DNA of 14,612 nucleotides, from assembly GCA_023807065.1 (NCBI GenBank), contig JAJJLU010004340.1, positions 1 through 14,612 of the forward strand, given 5' to 3'. Positions 1 through 7,296 of the stretch are shown in pieces. The translations under genes were made by a program, and so were the position numbers. Each line of letters begins with the position of its first letter. The stretch's first letter is position 1. The DNA is from Isotricha intestinalis (lineage: Eukaryota; Ciliophora; Litostomatea; Vestibuliferida; Isotrichidae). The notes under the pieces are model-generated. The model worked only from the letters and a program-made list of their open reading frames with translations. It searched no databases and was not told the DNA's origin.

Positions 1-1
1 T

Positions 2-175
2 GAAAAAGAACAATTATTTGAAAAGAAAGAAAGAGAAGAAAGAGAAAGAGAAGAACAAGCTCAAATTGATCATAATGAAGCAATGAAAGTTTTAAAATTT
101 GATAATGAAAATAAAACTAATCAAGCAATTAAAATTTTAACAACTCCAAAAGAAGAGGTAATTCTTGGAAAATAA
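2..175 (+). CDS. C-terminal end of a charged coiled-coil protein (5' truncated)
   Basis: An open frame enters from the left edge and ends at TAA (173-175), leaving 57 residues. The first 20 are almost entirely Glu, Lys, Arg and Gln, with KEREERERE-type runs typical of a long single alpha helix or coiled coil. A mixed tail follows and ends in VILGK. The codon use (GAA, AAA, AGA, TTA) matches the other genes here, and the strand is that of the next three genes. No domain is recognisable and no function is proposed. A GT...AG pair at 158-180 could be read as a 23-base intron, but the extension it gives is low-complexity and looks non-coding, so the simple stop is preferred. Confidence 0.6.
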   Translation, partial: EKEQLFEKKEREEREREEQAQIDHNEAMKVLKFDNENKTNQAIKILTTPKEEVILGK

Positions 176-258
176 ATAAGAATAAACTTTTTAAAAAATT
201 AAAATTTTTCAATTTAATATTTTTTATTAACGAGAATTTTCAAAAAAAATAAAAAAAA

Positions 259-921
259 ATGGAAAAATATCCAAATTTAAAAATAATAACTCACCCATTA
301 ATTTCACATAATTTATCAATAATAAGAGATAAAAACACACCATCAGATTTATTTAGAACTTACTTAAGAAAAGTATGTGAAATATTAGTATTTGAAGCAA
401 CAAAGAATTTACCATTAAAAGAAACGGAAATAGAAACTCCAATATCAAAAACAAAAGTAGAAAAATTAAAAGACAATATAGAAATATATGTAGCATTAAT
501 ATTAAGAGCAGGATTAATTTTTTCTTCATCTTTCGAAGAAAATGTTCCAAATATAAAAGTACAACATTTAGGAATGGAAAGAGATAAAACAACAAAACAA
601 CCAATTCATTATTATAATAAATTACCAGAAAAATTTGATAGTGATAAAGAGATTTATGTTTATATTTGTGATCCTATGTTAGCAACAGGAGGATCTGCAA
701 TTGATGCTATTAAACTTTATGTTAAAGATAGAAATATTCCTCAGAAAAATGTGGTTTTTATTAATTTAGTCTGTTGTGAAGAAGGAGTCCAAAAAATTTT
801 CAGTCAATTTCCTGATGTTCACATTATTTCTGCTGCTTTTGATGAAAAATTAAATGATGATAAATTTATTGTTCCAGGGTTAGGTGATGCTGGAGATAGA
901 ATTTTTAATACTTTTTATTAA
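259..921 (+). CDS. upp: Uracil phosphoribosyltransferase, bacterial-type
   Basis: Predicted to make UMP and pyrophosphate from uracil and PRPP, a cytosolic pyrimidine-salvage step. The 220 residues are a normal full length for Upp-type enzymes (about 208-220). In order: an N-terminal HPLISHNLSIIRD segment (residues 12-24) like the HPLV.HKL..MR start of bacterial Upp; ILRAG (81-85); GMERD (105-109), in place of the usual GMYR; the PRPP-binding loop DPMLATGGS (138-146); and the uracil-binding VPGLGDAGDRIF near the C-terminus (205-216). All hallmark motifs are present, so it is probably active. The start is firm: an in-frame TAA lies at 250-252, six bases before the ATG. It stands alone, without the UDK fusion seen in plant uridine kinase/UPRT proteins. 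Base composition matches its neighbours, so any transfer from bacteria would be old. Confidence 0.95.
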   Translation: MEKYPNLKIITHPLISHNLSIIRDKNTPSDLFRTYLRKVCEILVFEATKNLPLKETEIETPISKTKVEKLKDNIEIYVALILRAGLIFSSSFEENVPNIKVQHLGMERDKTTKQPIHYYNKLPEKFDSDKEIYVYICDPMLATGGSAIDAIKLYVKDRNIPQKNVVFINLVCCEEGVQKIFSQFPDVHIISAAFDEKLNDDKFIVPGLGDAGDRIFNTFY

Positions 922-1042
922 ATTTCTTTGTTTTAAAAAAATTATTAAAGAGTATAAATTTTATTTGGTGTTTAAGTATATTAATTTGGATTTTTGAATT
1001 TTATTAATTTTATTTTTTTTAAATAATTTTTAAAGTAAAAAT

Positions 1043-2551
1043 ATGAATATTCCTAAATCTCGAATTAAAGATTCTTCAAATGAGGAAAATTCAAATAATA
1101 ATATTGATGAAAAAGAAGAAAATTCTGAAATAAAAAATCCAATAATAACAAATACAAATGAAGAAGAAAAAGAATTAAATGAAGAAGAAGAATTAGTTCA
1201 GCAAAAATTAGGCAATTCAGAAAATAGTATGAATTCAATATCAAAACCTTTTATATCATTAACATCATTATCTAAATGTCAATGTTGTAATAGTGACTTT
1301 AATTCAAATGAAAATTTACCTATTTTATTACAATGTAGTCATTTTTTTTGTAAAAAATGTATTGAAAATTATTTTATTGAAGAAAATATTGGAATCAAAT
1401 GCCCAATTGATGGTATTGTTGCTAAAAATTTTGATGATTTAGTAGTTTTAAAAAAATTAATCGACGATGATTTATATGAACAAATAAATAACAATAATGA
1501 ACATTTAAATAATAATAATGAAGAAAATGAGAATTATGATGAAAATCAAAATTATAATATTAACTCAATAGAAAATAATAATTATGAAATTAATTATTGT
1601 CCAATTCACAAAGATCAAAAATTAACTCATTATGTAGAAGATACAAGAGAATTAATTTGTGTTTATTGTGCTTTTAATAAATTAAAAAATAATTCTAAAA
1701 TGGTTATTAAAGAAATAACTGAAAAAATAAGAGATTATGTTAATGATCTTGATATTCTTCTTGAAAATAATCAAAAATATGCTGTTTCATTACAAAATAT
1801 TTTAAATGAAATTCATATTAATAAAGAAAATGAAGAAAATAAAGTTAATGAAATTTATGACCAATTAATTGCTTATTTAATTAATAATAAAAATATTTGT
1901 TTAAATAAAATTGATGAATTTTTCAAAGATAATACTAAATGTATTAGTGATAAATTAGATTATTTTGGAGAAAAAATTCAAAATGCTGAAAAATTAAAAG
2001 AAGAATTAATTGAAATTGCTAATGAACCAAATGGAAAATTAAATCAAATCATTGATAAATATAATAATTTTATTAGAGAAGTTAATGATAATGGAAAATA
2101 TGATTTAAATATTAGTCAATATAAATTTGTTCATGATGATGAAAATAAAGTGATTAAGTATTTAAATAATTTTGCTGATTTGAAAAATAAAAAAAAGGTA
2201 ATTAAATTTAATATGAATAATAATCTTAATTTTAATTTAAAAAATACTATTAATACTAATCCAAATCAAACTAATGAAAATACTCAAAGAGATTATCCTA
2301 AATTTCCTGTTATGGATAAAGTTCCTATTAGTTTTGGAAATAGATTCAATAACATTGAAAACAATTATTTAGATAATACAAATGAAAGTATTAATGCTAC
2401 TTTAAATAAATATATTGTTCCTAAAAATTATAATAAAAAAGTTAATAATGAAAATAATATAAAATCATTTCAAAATTTATCCAATGAAGACAAATTAGCA
2501 ACATTAAATAAATATACAATCCCTTCAAAAAATATATATTCAAATAAATAA
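1043..2551 (+). CDS. RING finger / B-box / coiled-coil protein (probable E3 ubiquitin ligase)
   Basis: A TRIM-like layout in 502 residues. Residues 1-70 are acidic and Asn/Glu-rich. A RING finger spans about 79-123 (C79, C82, C98, H100, C103, C106, C120). Its last ligand position is Asp (CPID, D123), giving a C3HC3D RING of the TRAF6 kind. After an Asn/Glu linker comes a B-box-like zinc site (C186, H189, C206, C209) that lacks the second His pair. A helical, probably coiled-coil region covers about 218-345. The tail is Asn-rich, with two near-copies of ATLNKYxxP (452-460 and 486-494). RING proteins of this type usually recruit an E2 and transfer ubiquitin; the substrate is unknown. An in-frame TAA at 1031-1033 supports this ATG. 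There is no SPRY, NHL or MATH domain, so it is not a standard TRIM or TRAF. Confidence 0.85.
   Translation: MNIPKSRIKDSSNEENSNNNIDEKEENSEIKNPIITNTNEEEKELNEEEELVQQKLGNSENSMNSISKPFISLTSLSKCQCCNSDFNSNENLPILLQCSHFFCKKCIENYFIEENIGIKCPIDGIVAKNFDDLVVLKKLIDDDLYEQINNNNEHLNNNNEENENYDENQNYNINSIENNNYEINYCPIHKDQKLTHYVEDTRELICVYCAFNKLKNNSKMVIKEITEKIRDYVNDLDILLENNQKYAVSLQNILNEIHINKENEENKVNEIYDQLIAYLINNKNICLNKIDEFFKDNTKCISDKLDYFGEKIQNAEKLKEELIEIANEPNGKLNQIIDKYNNFIREVNDNGKYDLNISQYKFVHDDENKVIKYLNNFADLKNKKKVIKFNMNNNLNFNLKNTINTNPNQTNENTQRDYPKFPVMDKVPISFGNRFNNIENNYLDNTNESINATLNKYIVPKNYNKKVNNENNIKSFQNLSNEDKLATLNKYTIPSKNIYSNK
2396..2524 (+). repeat. Two-copy peptide repeat (ATLNKYxxP) in the RING protein tail
   Basis: Codons 452-460 and 486-494 of the RING protein encode ATLNKYIVP and ATLNKYTIP, 34 residues apart. 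The Ala and Thr codons differ between copies (GCT ACT versus GCA ACA) while the amino acids agree. This fits a short peptide motif kept at the protein level, possibly a docking motif, rather than a fresh DNA duplication. Confidence 0.6.
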
Positions 2552-2647
2552 CTTAAAAAAAAAATAAATTTTTTTTTAAAATTAAAAATGTTTATAATAA
2601 AATTTAATAATTTAAAAAAAAATAAATTTCCATTCCAAATATAAAAA

Positions 2648-4840
2648 ATGGAAAAAAAATTTAAAAAAAGTGAAAAAAACTATGAAAAACCTTATCATAA
2701 GAAAAAATCAGAAATATACATAGAAGAAACAACATCATTAACAGAAAGAATAAAATCTGAAGTTCCTCCATCAGGAAAATATTCTTTAAATTTAAAAAGA
2801 GATTTAAATAATAAAAAGGATAAATTAGAAAATTGGGAAATACCAAAAGAATATTTTAAGGATCTTCCATTATCAAAAAAGATAATAAAAGGATTAACAG
2901 AATCAAAATATTATAAAATGACTCCAATTCAAAGAGCAACTCTTCCTCATAGCTTAAATGGAAGAGATATATTAGGAGCATCAAAAACAGGAAGTGGAAA
3001 AACATTATGTTTCCTAATTCCAATATTGGAAAATTTATATAGAGAAGGTGCAATTAAAGAAGAAGGTTTATTATCATTAATTATTTTACCTACAAGAGAA
3101 TTAGCAATTCAAGTTTTTGAAGTTATTAATAAAATTGGAAAATATTTTTATTTTTCTGTTGGATTAGTGATTGGAGGAAATAATTTAGAAAAAGAACAAA
3201 GAAGTGTTAATTTAATTAATATTTTAATTGGAACTCCAGGAAGATTGTTACAACATATGAATGAAACTCCATTTTTTAATGCTGATAATTTAAAAATTTT
3301 AGTTATTGATGAAGCTGATAGAATTTTAGATGAAGGATTTGAAAATGATATTAATGAAATTTTCACTTATTTACCTAAAAATAGACAAACTTTATTATTT
3401 TCTGCAACTTTAACAAGAAATTTAAAAAGGTTAGTTAAAGTAAATATGCGTTCACCAGAATATATAAATTTATCAAATACAGACAATATAATTACTTCAG
3501 ATATAATAGAAAATAATAAAAATGAATTAAGTATATTGAAAAATAATAATATTATATCTGATAATATAAATAATTTATTAATCCCAAAAAATTTAAATCA
3601 ATTTTACACAATTGTAGAACCAGAAGATCGAATAAATATATTATATTCATTTTTAAAAACTCATAAAAATTCCAAAATTTTAATATTTCTTTCATCAAGA
3701 AAGCAAGTTCGTTTCTTTACAGAAATATTTAAATATTTAAAATTAGGAATGACATTTTTAGATATTCACGGTAAGCAGAATCAAAATAAAAGATCATCAA
3801 CATATTTTACATTTATCCAAAAAAGAAAAAGTGTAGTATTATTTGCAACAGACATTGCAAGTAGAGGAGTTGATTTTCCAGCAATAGAATGGGTAATTCA
3901 ATTAGATCCTCCTGAAGATATTGCTCAATATATTCATAGAATTGGAAGAACTGCAAGATATAAATCAGAAGGAAATTCAATTTTATTTGTTTCTAAAAAA
4001 GAAGAAGAATTTATTCATGAGTTGGTTAATAAAAAAATCAATATTAAAAAAATCAAAATTCAACAAAATAAAATTTCAAATATGGAAATTGTGATCAGAA
4101 GTATTTTAACTGAACATAATGAATTAATTCAAGCTGCTCAAAAAGCTATTTCATCTTATTTGAAAAGTGTTAATTTATTTAAAAATAAAAATTTTTTTGA
4201 TGTTAATTCTATAGATTTAAATAAATTAGCTTTAAGTTATGGTTTAATGAGTTCTCCTCAAATAATTGTAAAGAAAAACAATAATAATGATTTTGAAGGA
4301 GAAAAGAAAAAAAGTAAATTAGCAAAATTAAAAGAAAAAATTAAAATAAAGAAAGAAATGAAAAAAAAAGAAAATTCTGAAAATGAAGAAGATGACGATT
4401 TTTTAATTGAGAAAAAAAATGATGATGATAAATTATTAAATAAAAAGAAAAAAAGAAAAGAAGAAAATGAAGATATTAAAAGAGATGAGAATATAAGTGA
4501 TGAAGAAGATAATTTTTATAATAAAGTTAAAAGAAGATTAGAACAAAATAAAGAATCAGATAATATAAAAGAAAAAGTGAGAATAATGAAAAAACATAAA
4601 GAGGATAAAATAAAAGCAAAAGAAAAAGATTATGAAAAACATGGAATTGAAATTGAAGATGATGAAAATTTATCTGATATAAATATTGAAGAAGAAAATA
4701 TTAATAATGAAATTAATACTTCTTCTAATAAAATAAATAATAGTAAAAAAATTAATATTAATGTTGAACATTCATCAATTAAAGAAAAAGAAAAAGCTGC
4801 TCTTGAGTTATTAAAAATGAAAAATAAATTATTTAGTTAA
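2648..4840 (+). CDS. DBP4: DEAD-box ATP-dependent RNA helicase, Dbp4/DDX10 family
   Basis: Predicted nucleolar RNA helicase. Dbp4/DDX10 acts in early 18S pre-rRNA processing and snoRNA (U14) release in yeast. All core motifs are present: Q motif around 85-96 (TPIQ), motif I ASKTGSGKT (111-119), PTREL (148-152), GTPGR (195-199), DEAD (221-224), SAT (252-254), SRGVD (405-409) and HRIGRTAR (430-437). Family assignment rests on HGKQNQ at 375-380 and the DUF4217-type region after the core: EHNELIQAAQKAISSYLKSV (489-508), FDV (517-519), then ALSYGL (528-533). The 730 residues are close to yeast Dbp4 (770). The tail from about 540 is Lys/Glu-rich and nuclear-type. An Asn/Ile-rich insert of about 35 residues (276-311) sits between the two RecA domains. 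An in-frame TAA at 2642-2644 fixes the start. It converges with the PP2C gene. Confidence 0.95.
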   Translation: MEKKFKKSEKNYEKPYHKKKSEIYIEETTSLTERIKSEVPPSGKYSLNLKRDLNNKKDKLENWEIPKEYFKDLPLSKKIIKGLTESKYYKMTPIQRATLPHSLNGRDILGASKTGSGKTLCFLIPILENLYREGAIKEEGLLSLIILPTRELAIQVFEVINKIGKYFYFSVGLVIGGNNLEKEQRSVNLINILIGTPGRLLQHMNETPFFNADNLKILVIDEADRILDEGFENDINEIFTYLPKNRQTLLFSATLTRNLKRLVKVNMRSPEYINLSNTDNIITSDIIENNKNELSILKNNNIISDNINNLLIPKNLNQFYTIVEPEDRINILYSFLKTHKNSKILIFLSSRKQVRFFTEIFKYLKLGMTFLDIHGKQNQNKRSSTYFTFIQKRKSVVLFATDIASRGVDFPAIEWVIQLDPPEDIAQYIHRIGRTARYKSEGNSILFVSKKEEEFIHELVNKKINIKKIKIQQNKISNMEIVIRSILTEHNELIQAAQKAISSYLKSVNLFKNKNFFDVNSIDLNKLALSYGLMSSPQIIVKKNNNNDFEGEKKKSKLAKLKEKIKIKKEMKKKENSENEEDDDFLIEKKNDDDKLLNKKKKRKEENEDIKRDENISDEEDNFYNKVKRRLEQNKESDNIKEKVRIMKKHKEDKIKAKEKDYEKHGIEIEDDENLSDINIEEENINNEINTSSNKINNSKKININVEHSSIKEKEKAALELLKMKNKLFS

Positions 4841-4977
4841 ATAATAAATTTAAACAAAATAAAATAATAAAAAAATAATTAAATTTTTTTATATTAAAAT
4901 TATACATCATCATCTTTACAATTTAAAAATTTAATAATTAAATATTTTTCTTTTTTAATTAATCTCATATCTCAAAA
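4841..4977. other. Convergent intergenic spacer (helicase / PP2C 3' ends)
   Basis: 137 bases, almost all A/T, between two TAA stops that face each other. It must hold both 3' UTRs and both poly(A) sites. AATAAA-like strings occur, but in sequence this A-rich they carry little information. No RNA gene or hairpin stands out. Confidence 0.5.
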
Positions 4978-6825
4978 TTATTTTTTTAAATAACTAGGAA
5001 AAAAATTTTGCTTTAAAACAGCTTTCATTTTAGGAGAAAGAGGTAATTTAGAATTTTTTTTAAAAGAATTTTTCTTCATAATTTTTCCTTTTTTAAAATT
5101 TCCAAAATTATTATTTTTAAAAATTTGTAAAGTAGAATTAGGAGGAGTATCTTTTTTTAAAAAGACTTTATTTTTACTAATTTCCAATTCTTCAATATCA
5201 TATTTTTCTCTAAATCCTTTATCGAAAAATTTATTTTTTTCCAAATTAGAATTTTGGCTTGGTTCAGTAAAATTACAATTATTTTGATAAGAAAAATCTT
5301 TATTATGAGAATCGATTCTTTTATTAATTTCTTTTTCAAAATTTTTAAAGCAAATTAAAACAACAGTAATATTATCTAAACTTTTTCTTTCTAAAGCACA
5401 TTTCATAATCATATCAACAGCACAAGCACATTGATCATTAATATCTTTAATAAAATAATATTCTTTAGATTTTTCTAAATCACAAGTCAACCAAACACAA
5501 TTAACAATATCTTCATTACTTAATTGATCAAAAATTCCATCACAACCAAGAATTAAGAAATCTATATTATCATCAATATTAAAATATGAAATTTCAGGAT
5601 TAGGAATAATAACATTTTTTTTTCCTCCAAATTGAGGAAGTTTAGCTTCAGCATCACCAATTGCTCTACTTACTGAAAGTCTACCTGGTAATACTCTATA
5701 TGGTCCTATTAATATTTGATTTAATATTTTATTATTATTATCTACTATTTTCTTTGTTGTTGTTGGTGTCTGTGTTTGATATATTTTTCCTCCATTTAAT
5801 TTTATTCGACGTGATTCATGCTCTTCGTTTGGTTTGTGATCTATTGTTAATGCTCTTACGTCTTTTCCCTTATTTAATGATATTATTGCTCTACTATCAC
5901 CAACATTTGCTATGTAACATACTTTATTTATTATTAATGCTATTACTACACAAGAACCACTTTTATCAAATAATTCATTTCCATTTTCTTTGTTTAATGC
6001 GTAATTGGATATAAAATATTCTTCTGCTTTTTGAAAACCATTTATTAATGCATTTTTTGGATTTTGAGGAAAATTTTTATCATGAATTATAAATGAATGT
6101 AAATTATCTTTTAAAAAATCAGCACAAGTATTTCCACCATGACCATCATAAATTCCAAATAAAGAGCATTTAGGCCAAATTCCATTATTATAATTATTTG
6201 GTTTTGCTATATTTAAAGTAATAGAAACTCTATCTTCATTATAATTTCTTATAATTCCTTGATATGTATTTACTGCATATGCGCGAATATTTCCTATTGG
6301 TTTATTTGATGATTTTGCTCTATCAAAATCTTTATATTCTATATTTAAATATGATAATTTTAATGGTATATCTTGACTATTAAATAAAGAATTAATTGAT
6401 ATTATTTCTGGAGAAGATTGAGGAAATGAATCATTTCTTATATTATAATTATTTTCATTCATATAATTTTGAATTTGAGGATTTGATACTGCTTGATTTA
6501 TATTTATATGAGTGTTTATATTTATATTTAAATCTTTAAATGAATCTAAAAGTTTTATCTCATTTGCTTTATGTGATATTCTAAAATTTTTTGCTGTTGT
6601 ATTATGATTATGATTCTTTGTCTTTGATTGAGAATTTGATTGTTTTGATTTGTTATTTAAATACTTTATTTTATTTCCAAATGCATTTATTATATTTTTT
6701 GTAAATGCATCAGTTAATGCATTTTTAGTTTTAAATAAATTATTTAAATCTATTCCTCTTATATTATTTTCTGGGGATTTGTTCTTTTTTTTTAAACTAA
6801 TTGGACGCTTTTCATTCAAAAACAT
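4978..6825 (-). CDS. PP2C-type (PPM) serine/threonine protein phosphatase
   Basis: Removes phosphate from Ser/Thr using a two-metal (Mn/Mg) centre. The PP2C domain spans roughly residues 180-495 of 615, flanked by low-complexity extensions (N-terminal about 175, C-terminal about 120, basic). Family motifs appear in order: NEDR (196-199), FGIYDGHGG (223-231), KSGSCVV (288-294), ANVGDSRA (306-313), TIDHKP (327-332), a Gly-Gly at 345-346, LSVSRAIGD (383-391), LGCDGIFD (426-433) and LDNITVV (483-489). The metal ligands (D227, G228, D391, D429, D484) are all present, so it should be active. There is no transmembrane segment or clear myristoylation start. Its ATG lies only 39 bases after the stop of the histidine-kinase-like gene on the same strand. 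Substrate unknown; ciliates carry many such phosphatases. Confidence 0.93.
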   Translation of the reverse strand: MFLNEKRPISLKKKNKSPENNIRGIDLNNLFKTKNALTDAFTKNIINAFGNKIKYLNNKSKQSNSQSKTKNHNHNTTAKNFRISHKANEIKLLDSFKDLNININTHININQAVSNPQIQNYMNENNYNIRNDSFPQSSPEIISINSLFNSQDIPLKLSYLNIEYKDFDRAKSSNKPIGNIRAYAVNTYQGIIRNYNEDRVSITLNIAKPNNYNNGIWPKCSLFGIYDGHGGNTCADFLKDNLHSFIIHDKNFPQNPKNALINGFQKAEEYFISNYALNKENGNELFDKSGSCVVIALIINKVCYIANVGDSRAIISLNKGKDVRALTIDHKPNEEHESRRIKLNGGKIYQTQTPTTTKKIVDNNNKILNQILIGPYRVLPGRLSVSRAIGDAEAKLPQFGGKKNVIIPNPEISYFNIDDNIDFLILGCDGIFDQLSNEDIVNCVWLTCDLEKSKEYYFIKDINDQCACAVDMIMKCALERKSLDNITVVLICFKNFEKEINKRIDSHNKDFSYQNNCNFTEPSQNSNLEKNKFFDKGFREKYDIEELEISKNKVFLKKDTPPNSTLQIFKNNNFGNFKKGKIMKKNSFKKNSKLPLSPKMKAVLKQNFFPSYLKK

Positions 6826-6864
6826 TTTAATTAATTAATTAATTTATTATTTATATTAATTTAA
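6826..6864 (-). promoter_or_regulatory. 39-base, all-A/T spacer with tandem TTAA, upstream of PP2C
   Basis: This is the whole distance between the upstream gene's stop and the PP2C start, and it contains no G or C. Positions 6827-6844 are a perfect tandem TTAA repeat (4.5 units) ending two bases before the ATG triplet. It must serve as 3' UTR of one gene and leader of the next, unless the promoter lies inside the upstream coding region. The regulatory role is inferred from position only. Confidence 0.35.
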
Positions 6865-7235
6865 TTAATCCTGTTTATTTAATATATTCATTGAACTAAA
6901 CAATGATTGTTTTTTAATATCTTTATCTAAATTTTTTAATTCAGATTTTACTTTATTAACACTTTTATTTTTTAAAGTAAGTAAATCTTTATATCCAAGA
7001 ATAGAAGTACCATTATAAGAAGAATCTTTTTTTTCACTTTCACTGTCTGTTCTTATTAATTGAATATAATTATTATAAGCATTTTTATCTTTCGAATCTT
7101 TTCTAACATTACTTATATATGGAGTAGTAGGAATTAAATTATAAATATTTTTCATTAATATTTCATGATATTCAAGATTATAATAATAGAAAAATTCATC
7201 ATTTATTTCTTCATTTAAATTTAAATTATAACTAA

Positions 7236-7296
<61 letters not shown>

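Noticed and set aside
158..180. Possible 23-base GT-AG intron at the end of the left partial gene
   Set aside because: Removal gives a low-complexity Phe/Lys/Asn extension that looks like translated spacer, and no other gene here shows a comparable intron.
353..604. 83-residue Leu/Phe-rich open frame on the - strand
   Set aside because: Antisense to the conserved UPRT gene; hydrophobic Leu/Phe strings arise from reversed AAA/GAA/AAT codons.
2661..3366. Three small - strand frames under the helicase
   Set aside because: Antisense to conserved DEAD-box motifs, with biased Leu/Ile/Phe composition and no domain.
5157..5339. 60-residue - strand frame overlapping PP2C
   Set aside because: Same strand but another frame inside the PP2C C-terminal part; Lys/Ile-rich shadow.
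5661..6014. 117-residue + strand frame, Leu-rich and membrane-like
   Set aside because: Exactly antisense to the conserved PP2C catalytic motifs; its hydrophobicity is a by-product of codon reversal.
6650..6838. 62-residue + strand frame
   Set aside because: Antisense to the PP2C N-terminus; no independent support.
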